The notes beneath the pieces are model-generated. The model searched no databases. It was not told the DNA's origin and worked only from the letters and a program-made list of their open reading frames with translations. A stretch of 59,914 nt of DNA. Source: an uncultured Lachnospiraceae bacterium (GTDB lineage Bacteria > Bacillota > Clostridia > Lachnospirales > Lachnospiraceae). Location of the stretch: contig CAJUNN010000013.1 in NCBI GenBank assembly GCA_910587955.1, forward strand, positions 1 to 59,914, read 5' to 3'. Of this stretch, positions 1 through 7,586 are shown piece by piece (the stretch's first letter is position 1; the number at the start of each line of letters is the position of its first letter). The translations under genes were made by a program, and so were the position numbers.

Positions 1-1534
1 GTTTGCCTTTCTGAATCCCGCATCCCAGGACATGGGATACTGTCATACCGGTAATTCCCAGCTTTATCATTGCATTCTTTAATACTTCAAATTTGGATTC
101 CTTGCAGACAATCTCAATTTTTGTAAACTTCGGAGTGCCTTCTTCAAACGCAGGAACTTTCTGAACCGGAACCGCTTCCGCAACCGGAATATCACCGGAT
201 ACCGCCACAGGGTCATTTCCCTCTTCAATATACTCCGGAAGCATTGCAAAGCCTGCATATGCGGAAGGAAGACCATGCTCTGCCGCATCAAGGCCAGTCA
301 TTTCTTCTTCTCTGTCTACGCGAAGACCCACGATCGTTCGAATCGCAAGGAATGCAATCGTTATCGTAACCGCTGTCCATGCCGCTACACTGACAAAGCC
401 GATAAACTGGAGTTTTAATAAGTCAAATCCGCCGCCATAAAACAGACCGGTTAAAGTTTCTCCCGAAGCATTTGCAATACTGTATCCAGGAGCTGTGTCC
501 GTAGCAAATAATCCAACTGCCAGTGTACCCCAGATCCCATTCATGCAATGCACGGCAACTGCCCCCACCGGATCATCAATATAAAGCACATGATCGAGAA
601 GCCATACGCCAAACACGACCAAAAGGCCGGCAGCTGCTCCAATCATAGCCGCACCGAATGCATCTGTCACATCGCATGGCGCCGTGATCGCCACAAGCCC
701 TGCTAGCGATGCGTTCAGACACATGGAAACATCCGGCTTTCCATATTTTATCCACGTAAAGGCCATACAGACAACCGTTGCAACAGCCGGCGCAACGGTT
801 GTTGTCAGGAAAATAGAGCCAAGCTGTGCAATGGAAGTTGCGGCCGCACCATTAAATCCATACCAGCCGAGCCAAAGAATAAATACTCCAAGCGCTCCCA
901 GCGCAATGCTGTGCCCCGGAAAGGCATTTACTTTCACAACGTTTCCGCTCTTATCTCTGGTAAACTTTCCGATACGGGGACCAAGAATTTTCGCGCCAAT
1001 CAACGCGGAAATACCGCCTGCCATATGAATCGCGCAGGAACCGGCGAAATCATGGAAACCAAGCTGTGCAAGCCATCCTCCTCCCCATATCCAGTGTGCT
1101 TCAATCGGATAAATCAGCGCGGAAATTACGCCGGAATAAATACAATAGGAAAGAAATTTTGTACGTTCCGCCATTGCACCGGATACGATGGTTGCCGTTG
1201 TAGCGCAAAATACAAGGTTAAATACAAAGCCGGAAAAATCAAACTCCGCATATGCAGTAAACAAATCAAATCCCGGCCTTCCGATAAATCCAAACAGATC
1301 TTCTCCCATCAGCAAGCCAAAACCAATCAATATAAATACTACGGTTCCAATACAAAAATCCATTAAGTTCTTCATAATGATATTTCCTGTATTTTTCGCC
1401 CTGGTAAAACCTGCCTCTACCATTGCAAAACCTGCCTGCATCCAGAACACCAATGCGGCGCCAATTAAAAACCAGACTCCGAACACTTCGCCGGATACCG
1501 CTTCCTGCACGAGCGCTTTCATAGCTTCATCCAT
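1..1534 (-). CDS. amt: Ammonium transporter with C-terminal PII domain (Amt-PII fusion), 3' end outside window
   Basis: This is an inner-membrane ammonium channel of the Amt/Rh family with a PII signalling domain on its cytoplasmic tail; the stop codon lies beyond base 1. The start ATG at 1532-1534 follows an AGGAGGAAGAAG ribosome binding site. The protein shows FWMQAGFAMVEAGFTRAKNT near the N-terminus, the Amt signature DFAGSCAIHMAGG with the first channel histidine, and DPVGAVAVHCMNGIWG with the second. After the cytoplasmic REEEMTGLDAAEHG stretch and an acidic, proline-rich linker, a PII domain begins (KIEIVCKESKFEVLKNAMIK) and ends at the window edge in MTVSHVLGCGIQKG. PII proteins bind ATP, ADP and 2-oxoglutarate and block Amt pores, so the fusion suggests built-in gating. 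It lies downstream of glnN on the same strand, which supports a nitrogen role. Confidence 0.93.
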   Translation of the reverse strand, partial: MDEAMKALVQEAVSGEVFGVWFLIGAALVFWMQAGFAMVEAGFTRAKNTGNIIMKNLMDFCIGTVVFILIGFGLLMGEDLFGFIGRPGFDLFTAYAEFDFSGFVFNLVFCATTATIVSGAMAERTKFLSYCIYSGVISALIYPIEAHWIWGGGWLAQLGFHDFAGSCAIHMAGGISALIGAKILGPRIGKFTRDKSGNVVKVNAFPGHSIALGALGVFILWLGWYGFNGAAATSIAQLGSIFLTTTVAPAVATVVCMAFTWIKYGKPDVSMCLNASLAGLVAITAPCDVTDAFGAAMIGAAAGLLVVFGVWLLDHVLYIDDPVGAVAVHCMNGIWGTLAVGLFATDTAPGYSIANASGETLTGLFYGGGFDLLKLQFIGFVSVAAWTAVTITIAFLAIRTIVGLRVDREEEMTGLDAAEHGLPSAYAGFAMLPEYIEEGNDPVAVSGDIPVAEAVPVQKVPAFEEGTPKFTKIEIVCKESKFEVLKNAMIKLGITGMTVSHVLGCGIQKGK

Positions 1535-1543
1535 ATCTTCTTC

Positions 1544-1560
1544 CTCCTATTCCAGTTCCG
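1544..1560 (-). repeat. CGGAACTGGAATAGGAG leader element at amt
   Basis: Read on the minus strand, CGGAACTGGAATAGGAG ends in the amt ribosome binding site. The identical 17-mer recurs in front of the PfkB kinase at 49296-49312, and shorter versions occur elsewhere in the sugar locus. Its role is unknown. Confidence 0.6.
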
Positions 1561-1653
1561 TAATATCCTTCAAAGTACACGGGTATGAAATCAATTTCCA
1601 GCCACAAATGCATGTGTCTGGAAATTGATTTGTGCACTTTGAAGGATATTACT
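1559..1653 (-). repeat. Large inverted repeat (about 35 bp stem) between glnN and amt
   Basis: The outer arms pair over 21 bases with one G-U pair (minus strand GTAATATCCTTCAAAGTGCA and its complement). The inner arms AAATCAATTTCCAG and CTGGAAATTGATTT pair perfectly, with a 7-base bulge on one side and a loop of about 16 bases. No T-run follows, so it is not a standard terminator. It could stabilise or process the glnN-amt message, or be a miniature repeat element. It ends directly at the CGGAACTGGAATA element before the amt ribosome binding site. Confidence 0.8.
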
Positions 1654-1699
1654 GATTCAAAGTCGCTGCGCGACAGCACGAAAGGGTAAAGTCATCCGC

Positions 1700-3796
1700 T
1701 TATTTTACGCCGAACAGCAAATCGCCATAAGTCGGAAACGGCCAGTATTTCTTTGCCGTCATCGTTTCCGCCTCATCGCAGGCAGCTCTTAATTCTCCCA
1801 TTTTTCCTAAAACAGCATCTCGGATCATATAAGATTCTGCTTCCACATCCTCCGCATCCTGAAGTTTCATCACTGCTTTTTCCAATTCATCTGTCTTGAT
1901 CGCAATCTGCTCTTCCAATCCTGCAAGGTTTTTCACAAGCTTCGTCTCATAACCGCATGAAACGGAATCATCCACCGCTTTTTTTGCCGCCGCCGTATTT
2001 GCAAGCTCCAGTACATATGCGCTTACTGCCGGAGCAATTTCTGTCTTTGCCATATCAATCATGGTATTTGCTTCAATCAGAACCGTCTTACAATAGTTTT
2101 CCAACATAATTTCACATCTGGACTTCAGCTCCGCTTCTGAAAATACCTTGTGGCTTGTCAGCATCCGTACATTTTTTTCATCCAGCAGATGCGGCATACA
2201 ATCCGGTGTTGTACGGTAGTTAAGAAGCCCTCTCTTTTCCACAGCTTCCTGAATCCATGTGTCGTCATAACCATTCCCGTTGAAAATAACATGTTTATGA
2301 TCTTTGATGGTCTTGCGGATCATTTCATGCAGCACATCTTCAAAATTCTCTGCTTTTTCCAGTCTGTCCGCATAGATTTTCAAGCTTTCCGCCACCGCGC
2401 TGTTCAGCATGATATTTGCGCAGGCAATGCTGTTGGAAGAGCCCAGCATACGAAATTCAAATTTATTTCCGGTAAATGCAAAGGGCGATGTACGGTTGCG
2501 GTCCGTGGTATCGCGGTTAAACTTCGGAAGTACGTCCACGCCCAGCTTCATCTGTGTTTTTTCAGTTCCCGCATAGGGAGTACCGGTTTCAATCGCTTCC
2601 AGTACTGCATTCAGTTCTTCTCCAAGGAAGATAGAAATGACTGCCGGAGGCGCTTCGTTTGCCCCAAGTCTGTGATCATTTCCTGCTGTCGCCACAGAAA
2701 GACGAAGCAGATCCTGATAATCGTCCACCGCCTTGATAACCGCACAAAGGAATAGTAAAAACTGCGCGTTTTCATACGGCGTCTCCCCCGGCGACAGCAG
2801 ATTCACGCCGCCGTCCGCAGTCAGGGACCAGTTGTTATGCTTTCCGCTTCCGTTTACTCCGGCAAACGGTTTTTCATGAAGCAGGCACACAAGCCCATGC
2901 TTTGCCGCAACCTTCTGCATAATTTCCATGGTCAGCTGGTTATGGTCTGTTGCAATGTTTGTTGTGGTATAAACAGGGGCAAGTTCATGCTGCGCCGGGG
3001 CAACCTCGTTATGCTCTGTCTTTGCCAGAATGCCCAGCTTCCAGAGTTCTTCATTCAAGTCTTCCATATAGGCTGCAACCCGCGGCTTGATCACTCCGAA
3101 ATAATGATCGTCCATCTCCTGTCCCTTGGGCGGCTTTGCTCCGAAAAGCGTGCGTCCCGTAAACCGAAGATCCCTCCGCTGTTCATACATTTCTTTTGTA
3201 ATCAGAAAATATTCCTGTTCCGGTCCTACGGATGTGCGGACACATTTCACACTGTCATTTCCAAAGAGATGAAGAATACGGATTGCCTGCTTATTCAGCG
3301 CTTCCATAGAACGGAGCAGCGGTGTCTTCTTATCCAGCGCTTCTCCGCCGTAAGAACAGAATGCGGTAGGGATGCACAAGGTATTGCCCTTAATGAACGC
3401 ATAAGAAGTAGGGTCCCATGCCGTGTATCCCCGCGCCTCAAAAGTCGCCCGAAGTCCGCCGGAGGGAAACGACGAAGCATCCGGTTCGCCTTTGATCAGT
3501 TCCTTTCCGGAAAACTCCATAATCACACCCCCATCGGGAGACGGAGAAATAAAGCTGTCGTGCTTTTCTGCCGTGACGCCGGTAAGGGGCTGGAACCAGT
3601 GCGTATAGTGGGTAGCGCCATGCTCCACCGCCCAGTCTTTCATCGCTGCCGCTACCGCATTTGCTACGCCAATGTCAAGCTTTGCGCCTTCATCAATGGT
3701 CTTTCTCAAAGACTGATAAACCTTTGCCGATAAATTTGCTTTCATCACCCTGTCATCAAACACTTTACATCCAAAAAAATTTGATACATTTTTCAT
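1700..3796 (-). CDS. glnN: Glutamine synthetase type III (GlnN)
   Basis: This cytoplasmic enzyme makes glutamine from glutamate, ammonia and ATP. The length, 698 residues, fits the GSIII family (about 700-730) and is far longer than GSI. Family signatures are present in order: THWFQPLTG, the PFPSGG-like segment SSFPSGGLRATFEARGY, the metal/substrate strand SVGPEQEYFLI, KTEHNEVAPAQHELAP, the ATP-binding NGSGKHNNWS and AGNDHRLGANEAPP. The ATG at 3794-3796 was chosen because GGAAGGAGTGGG precedes it and homology starts at KNVSNFFGCKVF; the open frame runs on to 3982 but that part is the structured leader. Expression probably depends on two terminators in the 5' leader. It is divergent from the glutamate synthase genes and upstream of amt, forming a GS-GOGAT-Amt block. 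Confidence 0.96.
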   Translation of the reverse strand: MKNVSNFFGCKVFDDRVMKANLSAKVYQSLRKTIDEGAKLDIGVANAVAAAMKDWAVEHGATHYTHWFQPLTGVTAEKHDSFISPSPDGGVIMEFSGKELIKGEPDASSFPSGGLRATFEARGYTAWDPTSYAFIKGNTLCIPTAFCSYGGEALDKKTPLLRSMEALNKQAIRILHLFGNDSVKCVRTSVGPEQEYFLITKEMYEQRRDLRFTGRTLFGAKPPKGQEMDDHYFGVIKPRVAAYMEDLNEELWKLGILAKTEHNEVAPAQHELAPVYTTTNIATDHNQLTMEIMQKVAAKHGLVCLLHEKPFAGVNGSGKHNNWSLTADGGVNLLSPGETPYENAQFLLFLCAVIKAVDDYQDLLRLSVATAGNDHRLGANEAPPAVISIFLGEELNAVLEAIETGTPYAGTEKTQMKLGVDVLPKFNRDTTDRNRTSPFAFTGNKFEFRMLGSSNSIACANIMLNSAVAESLKIYADRLEKAENFEDVLHEMIRKTIKDHKHVIFNGNGYDDTWIQEAVEKRGLLNYRTTPDCMPHLLDEKNVRMLTSHKVFSEAELKSRCEIMLENYCKTVLIEANTMIDMAKTEIAPAVSAYVLELANTAAAKKAVDDSVSCGYETKLVKNLAGLEEQIAIKTDELEKAVMKLQDAEDVEAESYMIRDAVLGKMGELRAACDEAETMTAKKYWPFPTYGDLLFGVK

Positions 3797-3822
3797 AATC
3801 CCACTCCTTCCAATTTGATAAT

Positions 3823-3881
3823 AAAAAAGACAAGGATGGCTTTCATGGCGTTTCCCCTTCGCCGCAAAAGACTCCCTTGCC
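3823..3881 (-). terminator. Second leader terminator of glnN
   Basis: On the minus strand GGCAAGG pairs with CCTTGTC, an inner GGCG/CGCC stem closes a purine loop, and TTTTTT follows. It lies about 30 bases before the glnN ribosome binding site, inside the transcript, so it can act as an attenuator. Confidence 0.65.
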
Positions 3882-3919
3882 TTTTCTATCAAATTGTATG
3901 TATTTTCATCTATAAAAGT

Positions 3920-3954
3920 AAAAAGCGTCTCTGAGAGCTTCCTCTCAAAGACGC
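3920..3954 (-). terminator. First leader terminator of glnN
   Basis: A 13 bp stem, GCGTCTTTGAGAG with CTCTCAGAGACGC (one G-U pair), encloses the loop GAAG and is followed by TTTTT on the minus strand. It begins about 15 bases downstream of the predicted start of the glnN transcript. A terminator so close to the promoter implies regulated readthrough. Confidence 0.8.
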
Positions 3955-3973
3955 CTTTGCCTTTACGTGTTGG

Positions 3974-4002
3974 ATGATACACCCTTGCAAAACATTTGTC
4001 AA
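3974..4002 (-). promoter_or_regulatory. Sigma-A promoter of glnN
   Basis: On the minus strand TTGACA (3997-4002) is followed after exactly 17 bases by TATCAT (3974-3979). It points away from the equally good gltB1 promoter on the other strand. Confidence 0.85.
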
Positions 4003-4037
4003 TCCTTTTTTTATTTTTTCAATTCTCCCAAAAAAGA

Positions 4038-4066
4038 TTGACAAAGCGCATCATCCGCTGTATAAA
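4038..4066 (+). promoter_or_regulatory. Sigma-A promoter of the gltB1-gltB2-gltB3 unit
   Basis: TTGACA at 4038-4043 and TATAAA at 4061-4066 are separated by 17 bases. The -35 elements of this and the divergent glnN promoter lie 35 bases apart, leaving room for one shared regulator. Confidence 0.85.
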
Positions 4067-4077
4067 TATAAACGATG

Positions 4078-4141
4078 AGCAAAGGCGTTCATTTTCAGAG
4101 CAGACAACATCTGTCCTGAAAGCGGATGCCTTTGCTTTTTT
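4078..4141 (+). terminator. Leader terminator (attenuator) of the glutamate synthase operon
   Basis: AGCAAAGGC pairs with GCCTTTGCT. The stem continues through wobble pairs and TTTTCAG/CTGAAA to an apical GCAGA-CAACA-TCTGT hairpin, and a TTTTTT run ends at 4141. It lies between the promoter and the gltB1 ribosome binding site, so it probably controls readthrough. Confidence 0.75.
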
Positions 4142-4171
4142 GATTTATTCTGAAAGGAAGGTACAAAACTT

Positions 4172-5266
4172 ATGAAAATCGAAGGCCAAATAAGAATCCC
4201 TTCCGGATGTGCAATCTCAGCGGTAATATCCAAAGACGGAAATAAGATGTCCGGTGAAATGATCATAAATTCCATGAAACCCATGCATGACCGTTCCAAC
4301 GGATTAGGCGGCGGTTTTGCCGGTTACGGCATTTACCCTGAATATAAAGATTTTTACGCATTCCATATGTTTTTTGATTCCCGCGACACCCGCAAGGAAT
4401 GTGAAGCCTTCTTAAAAGAACGCTTTGAAATCATCCAATCGGAAATCATTCCGACCCGGAAGATTCCGGAAGTCACAGATGAGCCGATCATATGGAGATA
4501 TTTTGCCGCTCCCTTAAAATCTGTTCTTGCATCCTTACAGTTAGAAGAAAAAGAGTTTGTGGCCAAAACAGTTATGAAGATCAACGCCGAAATGCCCGGT
4601 GTTTACGTCTTTTCCAGCGGCAAGAACATGGGTGCCTTCAAAGCGGTCGGTTTTCCGGAAGATGTGGGCGTCTTTTATAAGCTGGAAGAATATGAAGGAT
4701 ACTCCTGGACGGCACATGGACGTTATCCGACAAACACGCCCGGCTGGTGGGGAGGCGCGCATCCCTTTACACTGCTCGACTATTCCGTCGTGCATAACGG
4801 AGAAATATCTTCCTATGACGCCAACCGCCGGTTTATTGAAATGTTCGGCTATAAATGCACCCTCTGGACCGATACGGAAGTCATTACTTATATCATGGAT
4901 TACCTGCTCCGCGTACAGGGACTTACGCTCGGCGAAGCCGCAAGTGTAATCGCCGCTCCGTTCTGGAGTACCATTGCGGCAAAAAGGGATTTGGAGGACC
5001 AAAAGAAACATACTTACCTTAGAACTATGTTTCCAAGCCTTCTGATTACTGGTCCTTTCTCCATTGTTTTGGGATTTGAGGGCGGATTGATGGCGTTAAA
5101 TGACCGTCTGAAGCTTCGTTCCATGGTAGTTGGCGAAAAAGATGATAAAGTATTCATTGCCAGCGAAGAAGCCGCTATTCGGACCATAGAGCCAAATGCG
5201 GAAAACATATGGTCTCCCGCCGGCGGTGAGCCTGTCATCGTTAAAGTAAAGGAAGGTGCGTTTTAA
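4172..5266 (+). CDS. Archaeal-type glutamate synthase, glutamine amidotransferase subunit (GltB1)
   Basis: This 364-residue class II glutamine amidotransferase (Ntn-hydrolase fold) would release ammonia from glutamine for the FMN subunit encoded next. The likely nucleophile is Cys13 in PSGCAISAVIS, which implies removal of a 12-residue propeptide. Other family segments are GLGGGFAGYGIYPEY, RYPTNTPGWWGGAHPF and VVHNGEISSYDANRR, the conserved asparagine-glycine region of class II amidotransferases. GGAAGG precedes the ATG. The stop codon overlaps the ATG of the next gene (TAATG), so translation is coupled. In ordinary bacterial GltB this domain is the N-terminus of one 1,500-residue chain; here it is a separate protein. 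Confidence 0.9.
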   Translation: MKIEGQIRIPSGCAISAVISKDGNKMSGEMIINSMKPMHDRSNGLGGGFAGYGIYPEYKDFYAFHMFFDSRDTRKECEAFLKERFEIIQSEIIPTRKIPEVTDEPIIWRYFAAPLKSVLASLQLEEKEFVAKTVMKINAEMPGVYVFSSGKNMGAFKAVGFPEDVGVFYKLEEYEGYSWTAHGRYPTNTPGWWGGAHPFTLLDYSVVHNGEISSYDANRRFIEMFGYKCTLWTDTEVITYIMDYLLRVQGLTLGEAASVIAAPFWSTIAAKRDLEDQKKHTYLRTMFPSLLITGPFSIVLGFEGGLMALNDRLKLRSMVVGEKDDKVFIASEEAAIRTIEPNAENIWSPAGGEPVIVKVKEGAF

Positions 5267-6771
5267 TGGGTATCGAATTTATTTATCCTGAATTTGAAGT
5301 AATCAGAAATGAAAACAGATGCATTTCCTGTCGTGTATGCGAGCGGCAATGTGCGAATGAAGCCCACAGCTACGATGAAAAACTCAAAATTATGAAGTGT
5401 GATGAATCAAAATGCGTAAACTGCCAGCGCTGCGTTTCCTTTTGTCCTGCAAAAGCCTTAAAGATTGTAAAAAGTGACTGCACCCTGCGCGAAAACGCGA
5501 ATTGGTCAGCCCAGACAGTGAAAGAAATATACAAGCAGGCAAACAGCGGAGGTGTTCTTTTGTCCTCTATGGGGAATCCAACCCCCCTTCCCGTTTACTG
5601 GGATAAAATCCTGATCAACGCTTCACAGGTAACGAACCCTTCCATTGATCCGCTGCGGGAACCGATGGAAACCAGAGTTTTTCTCGGAAAGAAGCCGTCA
5701 AAAGTACAGCGCTCTAAAGACGGAAAATTAAACTGTACACTGCCTCCGCAGCTGGAACTGTCTATGCCGGTTATGTTCTCTGCCATGAGCTACGGCTCTA
5801 TCAGCTACAACGCCCACAAGTCCCTTGCGCTGGCAGCAGCAGAGCTTGGAATTTTATATAACACCGGAGAAGGCGGTCTGCATGAAGATTTTTACTGCTA
5901 TGGTGAAAATACCATCGTGCAGGTAGCTTCCGGCCGTTTTGGTGTCCATGCGGATTATCTGCAAGCCGGCGCAGCGATTGAGATCAAAATAGGGCAAGGT
6001 GCAAAGCCAGGGATCGGGGGACATCTTCCCGGTGAAAAAATCGTAGGAGATATATCCCGTACCCGTATGATCCCAGAAGGATCTGACGCCATTTCCCCGG
6101 CGCCGCATCATGATATTTATTCTATCGAAGATTTGCGTCAGCTCGTCTTTTCTCTAAAAGAAGCTACGGAATATAAAAAACCGGTGATTGTAAAAGTTGC
6201 TGCCGTACATAACATTGCGGCAATCGCAAGCGGTATTGCCCGAAGCGGAGCCGATATCATTGCCATTGACGGGTTCCGCGGCGGCACCGGAGCCGCGCCC
6301 ACCCGAATCAGAGACCATGTAGGCATCCCCATTGAGCTGGCGCTGGCAGCCGTTGATCAGAGGCTTCGGGATGAAGGTATCCGCAGCAATGTGTCTCTTG
6401 TAGCCGGCGGCAGTATCCGAAGCGCAGCAGATGTAATAAAGGCCATTGCACTCGGTGCGGATGCCTGCTATGTGGCTACCGCCGCTCTGCTTGCTCTTGG
6501 CTGCCATCTGTGCCGTACCTGCCAAAGCGGTAAATGTAACTGGGGCATCGCAACCCAGCGTCCCGAGCTTGTGAAACGGCTCAATCCTGCAATAGGCAGT
6601 GAACGCCTGATCCATCTGATGACCGCATGGAAACACGAAATAAAAGAATTTATGGGCGGTATGGGAATCAATTCCATTGAGGCTTTACGCGGAAACCGGC
6701 TGATGCTTCGCGGCATCGGCTTAACGGAAAAAGAGCTGGAGATACTTGGTATCTCTCATGCCGGAGAATGA
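5266..6771 (+). CDS. gltB: Archaeal-type glutamate synthase, FMN/Fe-S catalytic subunit (GltB2)
   Basis: This subunit would carry out reductive transfer of ammonia to 2-oxoglutarate. The N-terminus holds two 4Fe-4S motifs: Cys19/22/25 with Cys29, and Cys50/53/56 with Cys60. The rest is the FMN-binding TIM barrel, with MSYGSISYNAHKSLALAA, GEGGLHEDFY, IDGFRGGTGAAP and VAGGSIRSAADVIKAIALG. A further cysteine group, GCHLCRTCQSGKCNWG, matches the site of the 3Fe-4S cluster of glutamate synthases. Length is 501 residues. No gltD (NADPH) subunit is nearby, so reduced ferredoxin or a separate reductase is the likely donor (inference). It overlaps gltB1 by one base. Confidence 0.93.
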   Translation: MGIEFIYPEFEVIRNENRCISCRVCERQCANEAHSYDEKLKIMKCDESKCVNCQRCVSFCPAKALKIVKSDCTLRENANWSAQTVKEIYKQANSGGVLLSSMGNPTPLPVYWDKILINASQVTNPSIDPLREPMETRVFLGKKPSKVQRSKDGKLNCTLPPQLELSMPVMFSAMSYGSISYNAHKSLALAAAELGILYNTGEGGLHEDFYCYGENTIVQVASGRFGVHADYLQAGAAIEIKIGQGAKPGIGGHLPGEKIVGDISRTRMIPEGSDAISPAPHHDIYSIEDLRQLVFSLKEATEYKKPVIVKVAAVHNIAAIASGIARSGADIIAIDGFRGGTGAAPTRIRDHVGIPIELALAAVDQRLRDEGIRSNVSLVAGGSIRSAADVIKAIALGADACYVATAALLALGCHLCRTCQSGKCNWGIATQRPELVKRLNPAIGSERLIHLMTAWKHEIKEFMGGMGINSIEALRGNRLMLRGIGLTEKELEILGISHAGE

Positions 6772-6844
6772 CAGGAAAAACGGCTGCTTCTGCCGCATAT
6801 TTTCGGCAGATAGATAAACAAATTTTGGGGAGGTATGGTATAAT

Positions 6845-7567
6845 ATGCAAATTATTGATGCCGCAGATTTAGATTACAGAGCTGTAAATGAAGCGCTGCG
6901 TGAAGCAGGAAGCGATTTCATCATCGAGGGCTGCTGCGGTCAGCGTTTTATTGCCGCCGGTATATCCGGCAAGAATCTTACAATTAACGGGATACCGGGC
7001 AATGCACTGGGCGCATACTTAAACAATGCCAATATTACGGTAAATGCCAATGCACAGGACGCTGTGGGCGATACCATGAATGAAGGAAAGATTCTGATTC
7101 ACGGCAATATCGGCGACGCTGCCGGTTATGCCATGCGCGGCGGCAAAATCTATGTGCAAGGCAGCGCCGGATACCGGGCCGGAATCCATATGAAGGCTTA
7201 CAAAGAAAAAATTCCTGTTATGATCATCGGCGGATGTGCCGGAAGCTTCCTTGGAGAATATCAGGCAGGAGGCGTGATCATCGTCCTGGGGCTTCATAAA
7301 GACGGCAGACGCATTGTAGGCAATTTCCCCTGTACCGGAATGCATGGAGGTAAAATGTTCCTGCGCGGCCGATGCGAGGATATTCATTTCCCAAAACAGG
7401 TTACTGCAAAATGCGCGGCCGCAGACGAGTTAGAGGAAATCCGGGAGTATCTGTCGGAATACTGCTCGGACTTCGGTTATTCCATCGATGAACTTTTATC
7501 CGAACCTTTTACAGTCATCACGCCGGACAGTAAAAATCCGTACAAACAGATGTATGTGGCAAATTAA
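6845..7567 (+). CDS. Archaeal-type glutamate synthase, GXGXG beta-helix subunit (GltB3)
   Basis: This 240-residue protein corresponds to the C-terminal beta-helix domain of large GltB, which packs the amidotransferase against the FMN barrel and helps form the ammonia tunnel. The glycine-rich repeats are clear: GNALGAYLNNANITVNANAQ, GNIGDAAGYAMRGGKIYVQG, SAGYRAGIHMK and GGCAGSFLGEYQAGG. The ATG at 6845 follows GGGGAGGTATGG. A 73-base gap separates it from gltB2 and contains a small CTGCCG/CGGCAG hairpin without a T-run, so the three genes are still likely one message. It ends 19 bases before the convergent J-protein gene, with no obvious terminator between them. Confidence 0.88.
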   Translation: MQIIDAADLDYRAVNEALREAGSDFIIEGCCGQRFIAAGISGKNLTINGIPGNALGAYLNNANITVNANAQDAVGDTMNEGKILIHGNIGDAAGYAMRGGKIYVQGSAGYRAGIHMKAYKEKIPVMIIGGCAGSFLGEYQAGGVIIVLGLHKDGRRIVGNFPCTGMHGGKMFLRGRCEDIHFPKQVTAKCAAADELEEIREYLSEYCSDFGYSIDELLSEPFTVITPDSKNPYKQMYVAN

Positions 7568-7586
7568 AAGAAACCGGCTGTATTTC

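Noticed and set aside
2150..3733. Long plus-strand reading frames (201 and 298 codons) opposite glnN
   Set aside because: The minus strand carries unmistakable GSIII motifs throughout; the plus frames are antisense shadows with no family resemblance.
3797..3982. N-terminal 62-codon extension of glnN
   Set aside because: The segment contains two terminators and the promoter-proximal leader; the ATG at 3796 has the ribosome binding site and the family start.
4078..4141. ANTAR-binding dual hairpin in the gltB1 leader
   Set aside because: A terminator is clear, but the two hexaloops with A at position 1 and G at position 4 were not found by eye; kept as a test, not a call.
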